Assembly: GCA_002298885.1 (NCBI GenBank)
Contig: DBMK01000060.1
Location: forward strand, 1 to 12,575
From: Anaerolineaceae bacterium UBA700
GTDB taxonomy: Bacteria > Chloroflexota > Anaerolineae > Anaerolineales > Anaerolineaceae
Direction: 5' to 3'
Length of the DNA stretch: 12,575 nucleotides
The notes under the pieces are model-generated. The model ran no database searches. It was not told where the DNA came from and saw nothing but the letters and a program-made list of their open reading frames with translations. Below, in pieces: positions 1 to 6,548 of this stretch. Made by a program: the position numbers and the translations under genes. Every line of letters begins with the position of its first letter. Position 1 is the first letter of the stretch.

Positions 1-23
1 CTCGGGCGGCTTTACCGCCCGAG
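1..23. terminator. Perfect hairpin at window edge, possible terminator of an upstream gene
   Basis: A 9-bp perfect stem (CTCGGGCGG / CCGCCCGAG) closes a CTTTA loop. A terminator for a gene to the left of the window is likely from its position. The run of T (about 37-42) starts some 13 bases after the stem, so this is not a canonical intrinsic terminator in the + direction. Confidence 0.45.
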
Positions 24-40
24 ACAACCCCCAAAATTTT

Positions 41-57
41 TTGGCAGAACATTGGCA
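41..57 (+). promoter_or_regulatory. TTGGCA direct repeat, possible regulator site
   Basis: TTGGCA occurs at 41-46 and again at 52-57, an 11-bp period that puts both copies on one face of the helix. A similar string, TTGGCAGAAACATGGCGG, lies on the - strand at 9196-9179 in front of the FGGY kinase operon. This could be a common operator, but it could also be chance. Confidence 0.3.
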
Positions 58-66
58 CATGGAAGG

Positions 67-86
67 CATTTTGCGCCTGCAAAATG
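67..86. promoter_or_regulatory. Perfect 8-4-8 inverted repeat, candidate operator of the SIS-ROK-kinase operon
   Basis: CATTTTGC and GCAAAATG are exact reverse complements separated by GCCT. The element ends four bases before a -10-like TATATT (90-95), where a dimeric repressor would block RNA polymerase. No gene for such a regulator lies in the window. A short RNA hairpin is the alternative reading. Confidence 0.45.
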
Positions 87-97
87 GGCTATATTAT
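71..97 (+). promoter_or_regulatory. Weak promoter candidate for the SIS operon
   Basis: AT-rich TATATT (90-95), overlapping TATTAT (92-97), is a plausible -10. The best -35 is only TTGCGC at 71-76, 15 bases from TATTAT. The box is weak and overlaps the inverted repeat, which would suit a regulated promoter. Confidence 0.3.
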
Positions 98-132
98 TCA
101 TGATTGATTGATTAAAGGATTTGGAAAAGATA

Positions 133-1275
133 ATGGGCCTCGATAAATTAAAGAAAAAATTTCCAAACGGCGTCCTGAGGGAAAGGCATCCTTACTTCAT
201 GGCGGATGCGATCGGAGATATCCCCGACTGCCTGGCTGCCTGCATCCGCGCAGAGAACCTGGCAGCCATCAGACAAACCCTAGGCAGTTTCAAGCCGGAG
301 AAAATTTTCGCCATCGGCTGCGGAACCTCTTTCAACGCCTGCCAGGCTGCCGCGTACACGCTGCAAAACCTCCTGCACATCCCGGCAATCGCCTGCGATG
401 CGTTTGATTTTGAGCTGGATATGCCCCCCGGCGTGGATGCCCACAGCATGGTGATTGCAATCAGCGAATCGGGCCAATCGATCACCACTTGTTTATCGCT
501 CGAAAAAGGGCGTGAGCTGGGCGCTTTCACCGTGGGGATTTCGGCCAATCCCGCCTCCCGCCTGGCAAAATCGGCGCACTTATCCTTAATCGATCCATTT
601 CTGCACGAAATCCCGTTGGCCAAAACCCGGACGTACCTGAGCACTGCCCTCTTAGCCATGCTCGCCGGTGTATCAACGCAGGAGGACGACCTGGTAAATC
701 GCTTTGTGTGCCAGGTTGGCCAAACTATCGCTGTGCTGCAGGAATATTCGGCCTCCTGGCAGACCGCTGCCCGAACCGTTGCAAATAAATTTGACACCGG
801 CCGGAAGAGTTACATGGTTACCGGCTTCGGCTCCCAGAAAGCCAATGCAGACGAAATCCGCCTCAAGCTGTTGGAAGTGCTGGGAGAAAGCGCCACCAGT
901 TTCGGGCTGGAGGAATTCACCCACGGCCCCAGCGCCAGCTTCCACAAAGGCATGACGGTCATCCTGCTGCAGACGGATGCAAGGACGCTTGAGAAAGCCG
1001 TGCGCATTGCCCAGGGGGTGGTGTTCTCCGAGGCGGACCTGGTGGTGATCACCGACCGGATCGATGCCGCATGGCCGGCGCGCGCAAATTTGATCAAGCT
1101 CCCTGAAATTGAAAACATGGCATTGATGGGCCAGTTTCCGGCTGCGGTTGCCGCGCAGTACCTGTTCTACGCCATCGCCCTGCACAAAGGATTGAATCCC
1201 GACGTAAACCTGGAGGATATCCACCCGGAATTGGGCGATATTTACGCTTTCTTTTTCCCGCCGGGCACACATTAA
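133..1275 (+). CDS. Double-SIS-domain sugar-phosphate isomerase / deglycase (GlmS C-terminal / FrlB-like)
   Basis: This is a protein of about 380 residues with two SIS domains and no glutaminase domain, so it is not full GlmS. SIS1 shows IGCGTS (about 61-66) and the phosphate-binding SESGQS (111-116). SIS2 begins near GFGSQKANADE (about 231) and carries EEFTHGP (260-266), the place of the conserved Glu and His-Gly-Pro of the GlmS isomerase group. The C-terminus has GLNPDVNLED, the usual tail of this family. Known relatives interconvert amino- and keto-hexose 6-phosphates or split fructosamine 6-phosphates (FrlB, GfrF), acting in the cytoplasm. Start: the frame also opens at TTG 121, but AAAGGA (114-119) sits directly against it, so ATG 133 is preferred. 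It is the first gene of an operon, 16 bp before the ROK kinase, which suggests a shared sugar. The substrate is not known. Confidence 0.85.
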   Translation: MGLDKLKKKFPNGVLRERHPYFMADAIGDIPDCLAACIRAENLAAIRQTLGSFKPEKIFAIGCGTSFNACQAAAYTLQNLLHIPAIACDAFDFELDMPPGVDAHSMVIAISESGQSITTCLSLEKGRELGAFTVGISANPASRLAKSAHLSLIDPFLHEIPLAKTRTYLSTALLAMLAGVSTQEDDLVNRFVCQVGQTIAVLQEYSASWQTAARTVANKFDTGRKSYMVTGFGSQKANADEIRLKLLEVLGESATSFGLEEFTHGPSASFHKGMTVILLQTDARTLEKAVRIAQGVVFSEADLVVITDRIDAAWPARANLIKLPEIENMALMGQFPAAVAAQYLFYAIALHKGLNPDVNLEDIHPELGDIYAFFFPPGTH

Positions 1276-1280
1276 GGCAC

Positions 1281-1285
1281 GAGGG
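1281..1285 (+). promoter_or_regulatory. Ribosome binding site of ROK kinase
   Basis: GAGGG lies 6 bases before ATG 1292, in the 16-bp gap after the SIS stop. It supports co-transcription and fixes the start. Confidence 0.6.
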
Positions 1286-1291
1286 CTAACT

Positions 1292-2077
1292 ATGAGTTAC
1301 TTCGGTATCGACATTGGCGGCACTGCGATTAAATATGGGGCAGTAAACTTTGAAAACGAAATCTCAACGACCGATTTTGACATGCTGCTGATCCCCCAAA
1401 CGCAGCGGACTGAGAGATATACGGACGCATTGGTTAGTTTGCTCGAGAACGCCGAAAAGTATCAAGGCGTCGGGATCGGCTTTCCAAGCGTCGTTTGGGA
1501 AGACGGGATCATGAACCTGGAAATCCGGTTTAACGACATCTGGAATACCGTATCCCAGATCCTGGTTGAAAGGCACATTCCCTGCTTCGCCATCAACGAC
1601 GCGGATGCGGCCGGGTTTGCCGAGCTCTACAATCCCGGCGCCGAGGACCTGCGCAAAGGCGTGACCGTCGTTTTGACGCTGGGGACCGGCATCGGCTCCG
1701 CAATTTTTCTGGATGGCAAGCTGTATCCCAATACCGAATTTGGCATGGTCGAGATGCACGGCATTATGGCCGAGCAGTACTGCGCCCCGTCTATAAAGCG
1801 GCGAGACGGGTTAGGCTTGCGCGAATGGGCTTCCCGGCTCCAGGAATACATCGCCCATCTCGAGATCATCCTTTCGCCGGACCACTTCGTTTTGGGCGGC
1901 GGGATCAGCTCGGATTTCGAAGAGTATCGCGCCTGCCTGTCCACAAAACGCGCCACGCTTGCGCCCGCTTTTTTCCGCAACCAGGCCGGCGTGGTGGGAG
2001 CCGCCATGTACGCCGCCTTCCGCGCCGGTGATTTTACATTCCAGTATAATAAGGTGGGTGAACACCTTTCGCAATGA
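1292..2077 (+). CDS. ppgK: ROK-family kinase, polyphosphate glucokinase-like
   Basis: This 261-residue protein is close to the usual length of polyphosphate glucokinases. Visible motifs, in order, are the N-terminal phosphate loop FGIDIGGTAIKYG (4-16), the NDADAAG segment with the catalytic Asp (102-108), LGTGIGSA (130-137), PNTEFG (146-151) and LGGGIS (201-206). The zinc motif CxCGxxGC of repressor and glucokinase ROK proteins is absent, as in the polyphosphate/ATP-glucokinase branch, and PNTE-G followed by an Ala/Glu-rich stretch also fits that branch. The expected reaction is phosphorylation of glucose, or a related hexose, at C6. It sits between a SIS isomerase and a sensor kinase. Phosphoryl donor and sugar are inferred from family only. 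Confidence 0.8.
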   Translation: MSYFGIDIGGTAIKYGAVNFENEISTTDFDMLLIPQTQRTERYTDALVSLLENAEKYQGVGIGFPSVVWEDGIMNLEIRFNDIWNTVSQILVERHIPCFAINDADAAGFAELYNPGAEDLRKGVTVVLTLGTGIGSAIFLDGKLYPNTEFGMVEMHGIMAEQYCAPSIKRRDGLGLREWASRLQEYIAHLEIILSPDHFVLGGGISSDFEEYRACLSTKRATLAPAFFRNQAGVVGAAMYAAFRAGDFTFQYNKVGEHLSQ

Positions 2078-3437
2078 ATCCCTGAGGTACTGCCTTGGCT
2101 TCACATTTATAGCCAGCCTGGCCCTCATTTACGCCGGGGTCTGGTCGCTGCACGCCGGCACAACCTCCGACTCCATCCTGGTCAGCAATGTGGATCTATC
2201 CGTTTGGATCGTGTGCGGCTTAAATCTGGTGGGATATCTGCTGGGTCTTTATTTTAAAGACCGGTCTGCGTTAATTTCGAGCTGGGTCCTAACCATTTTC
2301 GAAGGCTGCGCTGTATTTGTGCTCGTCGCGGCGAGCTTCGATCCCCAATATATTTACGCTTTCTTCATCCCGTTCATTTTTGCCATCTTGCTGCTGGATT
2401 GGAAACAGTCCGCGGCATTTATCGGCCTGGTGTTGGCCGCTGCCACTGGGATATATTACCTGCATTATCAAGGCTGGTCATTTCTCCCGCAAGTAGCCTT
2501 TCCGATTCTTTTGCTGGTCTCAATTTCGGCGTTGATCGAAGTGTCTTTAAACCACATTCACGGGAACCTGGACTGGTATCACGGGCGCTACCAGAAAGCT
2601 TTGCTCAACGAGCAGATCATCCGGGATAACGAAATAAAGCTCGAAAAGCTGGTGAACAGCCTAAAGGATTACGAACGATACTTATCCCAAACCAACGATT
2701 CGTTGATCATCGCCCGCGACGACGCCGAACAGGCCCGCGCCGTGAAACAGAACTTCGTGCAGAATGTGAGCCACGAGCTGCGCACCCCCCTCAACATGAT
2801 CATCGGTTTCAGTGAAACGATGGTCAATTCTCCCCAGAGCTACGGCGAAGTGAAATGGACCCCCGACTTGCGCGGGGATATCGAGCTGATTTACCAGAAC
2901 AGCCAGCATCTAAAAGATTTGATCGATGACATCCTGGACATGGCTTCCCTCGAAGCCCGGAGTTACGAGATCGAGCTTGCGAACGTGGACCTGAACGCCG
3001 TCATCCAGGAAGTGGTGTTGATCACCGAAAGCGCCTACCACTCCAAAAACCTAACCCTGGAAACCGAGCTTTCTTCCCAAATCCCGGGCGTCCGGGGGGA
3101 CTCGGTACGCTTGAAGCAGGTCATGCTGAACCTGCTCTCGAATGCCTTGAAATACACCAAACAAGGCGGCGTCAAGATTACTTCCGCCCTGGATGGAAGA
3201 ATGGCCCGTGTCACGGTGAGCGACACGGGCAAAGGGATTCCAGCCGAGGATATCGATAAGGTCTTCGAGGCCTTCTTCCAGGTGGACCGCACAAATACCC
3301 GCGAAGATTCGGGGACAGGATTGGGCCTTTCCATCTCGAAACAGCTCATCGAACGACACGGCGGGGAAATGTCGATCGAGAGCGAGCTGGGGAAAGGCAC
3401 CACCGTCCATTTTTCGGTCCCGCTGGCGGCAGTTTAG
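2058..3437 (+). CDS. Membrane-bound sensor histidine kinase, six TM segments
   Basis: The open frame begins at 1959, but its first 33 codons lie inside the ROK gene and read as proline/tryptophan-rich out-of-frame translation. GTG 2058, preceded by AAGG at 2051-2054, is the likely start. It gives 459 residues and a 20-bp overlap with the ROK gene. About residues 12-164 hold six hydrophobic segments with short loops, so there is no sizeable extracellular domain. A charged, probably coiled-coil linker follows (about 170-230), then HisKA with SHELRTPLN (phosphoacceptor His about 239) and HATPase_c with the N box NLLSNALKYT (about 358-367), DTGKGIP (about 389-395) and GTGLGLSIS (about 419-427). 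No HAMP, PAS or receiver domain is visible. It should autophosphorylate and signal to a response regulator, none of which is in this window. Translational coupling to a sugar kinase is unusual. The start is less sure than the function. Confidence 0.85.
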   Translation: MNTFRNESLRYCLGFTFIASLALIYAGVWSLHAGTTSDSILVSNVDLSVWIVCGLNLVGYLLGLYFKDRSALISSWVLTIFEGCAVFVLVAASFDPQYIYAFFIPFIFAILLLDWKQSAAFIGLVLAAATGIYYLHYQGWSFLPQVAFPILLLVSISALIEVSLNHIHGNLDWYHGRYQKALLNEQIIRDNEIKLEKLVNSLKDYERYLSQTNDSLIIARDDAEQARAVKQNFVQNVSHELRTPLNMIIGFSETMVNSPQSYGEVKWTPDLRGDIELIYQNSQHLKDLIDDILDMASLEARSYEIELANVDLNAVIQEVVLITESAYHSKNLTLETELSSQIPGVRGDSVRLKQVMLNLLSNALKYTKQGGVKITSALDGRMARVTVSDTGKGIPAEDIDKVFEAFFQVDRTNTREDSGTGLGLSISKQLIERHGGEMSIESELGKGTTVHFSVPLAAV

Positions 3438-3462
3438 TTCAGCTCAACCCCGAATCAAATAA

Positions 3463-4707
3463 TCAGGTGTGCAGCTCCTCAAGCTTGCCCATTTTCTTGC
3501 GCACTTCGCGAAACAGCGCCGTATAGGGCTTGTTGAACGTGACACAGCCGACCGGTATTTGCCGGATCATCAGCTCTTCGCAATTCATACACTGAGTGCA
3601 GTATTTTACTTCGTCCTCACGACCCTCCTCCAACTTGAGCGGCGTCAAAGGATCGGCAAACGATTGGCGGCCCAGGCCGATCATATCCATCAGGCCGTCA
3701 TCGATACAGCGCGCCCCCATGGCAAACATGGAAGATTTTTCAGGATCGATGGACAGCAGTTTGTTCTTCGTGCCGCGGAAAGACGAGAAATGCGAGCCGA
3801 CGACCACCGTTTCGGGCTTGAGGTTGTCCTTCATCAGTTTTGAAAAATAGATATGCAGGTAGGAAAGATACGGGTCTTCCTTGCCGGCTTCCATAAACTC
3901 CATGCTGCAGTGGACGTTGCCGAGCGACTCGACAAAATATTGGGCGCCGCGCGCTTCAAGGCCTTTGATCAGGTCGATCGGTTCGCTCATATCCATCAGG
4001 GGCGAGTCCGGGCTGGCCGATCCAAATCCGCCCGGAAAGGCTTCCCACATCGAAATCTTGGAACCGATGAGGAAATTCTTGTCGTAGTGCGTGGCTTTTG
4101 CAATCCGGTCATACAAATCGTAGGCGAACTGCACCCGGTTTTGCCACGATCCACCGTATTTCCACTGGCGGTCGTTGTAAGGCCGCAGGATTTGATTGCC
4201 GAGATAGCCGTGGCAGAGCTTCATATCCACGCCGTCCGCGCCCACGTCCTGGACGATTTTAGCCGCTTCGGCGAACTGGTCGATGATATGCTCGACCTCG
4301 TCTTCGGTTAGCAGGTCGCCGCCCAGGCCGTAAACGGGCTTTACCGTCACGCGCCTTGAAAATTCAGGCTCGCTGACTTCGCCAGAATGGGTGAGCTGAA
4401 AAACAAACACGGCCTGGGGATTGATTTCCTTGAGGCTTTTAACGAATTTAGCCAGGGCCTTGACGTTACGCGGCATGATCTCCAGTTGGGCTTTTCGGGC
4501 CCGGCTTTCGTTGGTCACCGTGATCGCTTCCAAATCGATGAACGAAAAATGGCCTTTGAAGAGGTTCTCGTAGCGCTTGAAAGTCAGGTCGGTCGGATTC
4601 CCCTCTGCATCCGCGTCGTCACATTCCATCGGCTGAGCAAAAAAGCGGTTTTCGCATCTCCGGGTTCCGATCATAACCGGCTGAAGCAGGGTTTCTTTGT
4701 AGCCCAT
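3463..4707 (-). CDS. Old Yellow Enzyme-type FMN oxidoreductase with [4Fe-4S] cysteines, lacking the C-terminal FAD/NAD(P) domains
   Basis: The 414 residues form an OYE-like TIM barrel: FFAQPMECDD near the N-terminus (22-31), QLTHSG (104-109), DGVDMKLCHGYLGNQ (158-172), the YGGSWQNR loop (184-191) and GLGRQSFADP (344-353). The C-terminal C370-x2-C373-x2-C376-x11-C388 matches the 4Fe-4S ligand pattern of 2,4-dienoyl-CoA reductase and trimethylamine dehydrogenase. Those enzymes run to about 650-730 residues with extra FAD and NAD(P) domains, but this one ends 26 residues after the last Cys. At the usual OYE H-x-x-H pair the first His is Lys (K163) and a Cys precedes the second (C165-H166), so the active site differs from classical OYE. 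ATG 4707 has AGGAG 8 bases upstream. It is the last gene of the five-gene operon, suggesting reduction or dehydrogenation of a pathway intermediate. The substrate and the electron partner are unknown. Confidence 0.8.
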   Translation of the reverse strand: MGYKETLLQPVMIGTRRCENRFFAQPMECDDADAEGNPTDLTFKRYENLFKGHFSFIDLEAITVTNESRARKAQLEIMPRNVKALAKFVKSLKEINPQAVFVFQLTHSGEVSEPEFSRRVTVKPVYGLGGDLLTEDEVEHIIDQFAEAAKIVQDVGADGVDMKLCHGYLGNQILRPYNDRQWKYGGSWQNRVQFAYDLYDRIAKATHYDKNFLIGSKISMWEAFPGGFGSASPDSPLMDMSEPIDLIKGLEARGAQYFVESLGNVHCSMEFMEAGKEDPYLSYLHIYFSKLMKDNLKPETVVVGSHFSSFRGTKNKLLSIDPEKSSMFAMGARCIDDGLMDMIGLGRQSFADPLTPLKLEEGREDEVKYCTQCMNCEELMIRQIPVGCVTFNKPYTALFREVRKKMGKLEELHT

Positions 4708-4735
4708 AGTCTTTTCTCCTTATTCACAAAACCGC

Positions 4736-5455
4736 TTAGAGATAGTCTTCAGCACGGAGATCCGGAATCTCGATCCCATCCTTGCAGGTTAACGCTTCCT
4801 CGGCTATGGCGATTGCATTCTTGTAGCCGATCCCAAATCGCGAGGCTCCCAAGGCGTGCATCTTGATCAATGTGTCCAGCGACCGCACGCCGCCGGCGGC
4901 CTTGATCTTGCAGCGACCGCCAACGGCTTTGTTCATGACCGCAATATGGTGCAGCGTCGTCGGATCGGCCGAAAAACCCGTACCGCTCTTGACGTAGTCA
5001 GCGCCGCAGTCGGCGACGATCTCGCAGGCTTTCACGATTTGTTCGTCGTTCAGCAGCATGGCTTCGATGATGACTTTGAGCGAAGTGTATTTCGTCGCTT
5101 CGCGCACCGCAGCGATATCAGCTCTAACTTTGTCGTACCTGCCGTACTTGAGCCACCCGACGTTCATGACCATATCCACCTGCTCGGCCCCCAGGCTGGT
5201 AAAAAAGCGCGCCTGCGACACCTTGGTCTCGGTGGCTTCCTGGCCGGATGGGAATGAGAGCGAGGTCCCGAATTCCGTCACCGTGCCCTTCAGCGCCTCG
5301 CGCAGCTCGGCGTAATACGCCGGCCAGATGAAAGCGCAGCCGAAGCTGTATTTTTTGCACGCCGCAACCAGGGCGTAGTAATCATCGTAGGATGTGTCGA
5401 GCTTAAGCGAGCTTGGGTCGATCATTTTCGCAAACTGAGCATAGGTAATTTTCAC
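4736..5455 (-). CDS. deoC: Deoxyribose-phosphate aldolase-like (DeoC) class I aldolase
   Basis: The 239 residues match a DeoC TIM barrel. Catalytic features are in place: Schiff-base Lys in DYVKSGTGF (K156), a second Lys in IKAAGGVR (K185), and Asp in VDMVMNVG (D94). DeoC usually has KTSTGF; here Ser-Gly replaces Thr-Ser, next to the phosphate-binding loop. Known DeoC cleaves 2-deoxyribose 5-phosphate to acetaldehyde and glyceraldehyde 3-phosphate. Placed after a sugar kinase, isomerase and dehydrogenase and away from nucleoside genes, this copy may instead cleave the phosphorylated product of that pathway. The start is GTG 5455, with AAGGAG 9 bases upstream inside the last codons of the dehydrogenase gene. 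The gene follows that one by 4 bp and is followed after 28 bp by the OYE gene. The family is secure; the exact substrate is open. Confidence 0.87.
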   Translation of the reverse strand: MKITYAQFAKMIDPSSLKLDTSYDDYYALVAACKKYSFGCAFIWPAYYAELREALKGTVTEFGTSLSFPSGQEATETKVSQARFFTSLGAEQVDMVMNVGWLKYGRYDKVRADIAAVREATKYTSLKVIIEAMLLNDEQIVKACEIVADCGADYVKSGTGFSADPTTLHHIAVMNKAVGGRCKIKAAGGVRSLDTLIKMHALGASRFGIGYKNAIAIAEEALTCKDGIEIPDLRAEDYL

Positions 5456-5459
5456 GATG

Positions 5460-6536
5460 TTAATCTCCTTGATAATTCAAAATTATTCTTTCCGTGATTT
5501 CCGGGGATACCAGCACCTTGACCAGGTCTTTATTCTGGTGCAGTTCGTTTAAAGCCATCTCGAGCTCACACAACGGAACGATCATCGAAATCAGCGGGCG
5601 CGGATCGACGCGCTTGTACTGCAGGAGGGCAATGGCAACTTCCCAATCGTGGCCGATGCCGGCGCAGGAACCGCCGATCTTTTTCTCCTGGAGCACGAAC
5701 TTTGCCGGTGGAAGCTGGACGGTATCATCGTCCGCGCAAATGCCGAAGGACTCCAGCTTGCCGCCGCGGCGGATCATGTTGAAGGCCTGTTCATAAGTCT
5801 GGGATTTTCCGACCGCCTCGATCACGTAATCCACACCAACTCCACCGGTCAGCCGCATCACCTCGGCGACGGGATCGGGGGTTTGGGTGATGTCGATGAC
5901 CAGGTCGGCAGACATCTTTTTGGCCATTTCGAGCCGCTTCGGCTGCGAATCGATCACAAAGACCGGCGCTGCGCCGCGCAGTTTGGCCAGCAAGGCGTGG
6001 ATGGTGCCGAGCCCGGCGCCGATCACCGCCACCGACGAGCCGAGTTCGCAGTTCATCTTGCGCGAGGCGTTAATGCAGGCAGTCAGCGGCTCGATAAAGG
6101 CCGCCGCATGGTCGTCGATCTCATCCGGCAGGATATAGCAGTTCCTCGCCGGGGCCTTGACGTATTCGGCATAGGCGCCGTTAACGTGAATGCCGATCTG
6201 CTTGAACGAGCTGCACAGGAGGGGTTCGCCGCGCCGGCAGTAATAACAGGTGCCGCAGGCCAGGCAAATATCTACGGCAACCCGGTCGCCGGGTTTTAGA
6301 GCCGTAACGCTGCGGCCAGTCTGCTCGATGACGCCCCAGAATTCGTGGCCGGTGATCAATGGCAGGCAGGCAACTTCTTCTTCATACATCCCATTGTAGG
6401 ATCCCCAATCCGAGCCGCAGATGCCGCAATACTTGACCTTGATCAGGACCTCGTCATCGCTTATCGTGGGTACCGGCACATCCTTGTAAACGAATTTGCG
6501 CGGCGCTTCCAGGACCATCGCTTTCATCATTCTCAT
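5460..6536 (-). CDS. Zinc-dependent medium-chain alcohol/polyol dehydrogenase
   Basis: This 358-residue MDR protein has a GroES-like N-terminal half: CGICGSD (37-43), GHEF (63-66), the structural-zinc set C94, C97, C100, C108, and a third catalytic-site ligand candidate E149 in FIEPLTA. The Rossmann half starts at VAVIGAGLGTIH. The nucleotide loop reads GAGLGT where MDR enzymes normally have GxGxxG such as GAGPIG, so one residue seems to be missing. D196 at the end of the second strand (FVID) favours NAD(H). Relatives such as sorbitol, xylitol and threonine dehydrogenases oxidise a secondary alcohol to a ketone. ATG 6536 has AGGAG 8 bases upstream. It lies 12 bp after the TIM-barrel isomerase and 4 bp before the aldolase. 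The likely role is oxidation of a sugar or polyol in the operon's pathway. Confidence 0.87.
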   Translation of the reverse strand: MRMMKAMVLEAPRKFVYKDVPVPTISDDEVLIKVKYCGICGSDWGSYNGMYEEEVACLPLITGHEFWGVIEQTGRSVTALKPGDRVAVDICLACGTCYYCRRGEPLLCSSFKQIGIHVNGAYAEYVKAPARNCYILPDEIDDHAAAFIEPLTACINASRKMNCELGSSVAVIGAGLGTIHALLAKLRGAAPVFVIDSQPKRLEMAKKMSADLVIDITQTPDPVAEVMRLTGGVGVDYVIEAVGKSQTYEQAFNMIRRGGKLESFGICADDDTVQLPPAKFVLQEKKIGGSCAGIGHDWEVAIALLQYKRVDPRPLISMIVPLCELEMALNELHQNKDLVKVLVSPEITERIILNYQGD

Positions 6537-6548
6537 GGTATTCTCTCC

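Noticed and set aside
99..113. TGATTGATTGATT short tandem repeat before the SIS gene
   Set aside because: About three 4-base copies are too few to argue for phase variation.
121..132. TTG 121 as start of the SIS gene
   Set aside because: The AAAGGA site sits directly next to it. ATG 133 has a workable spacing and the family does not need the extra residues.
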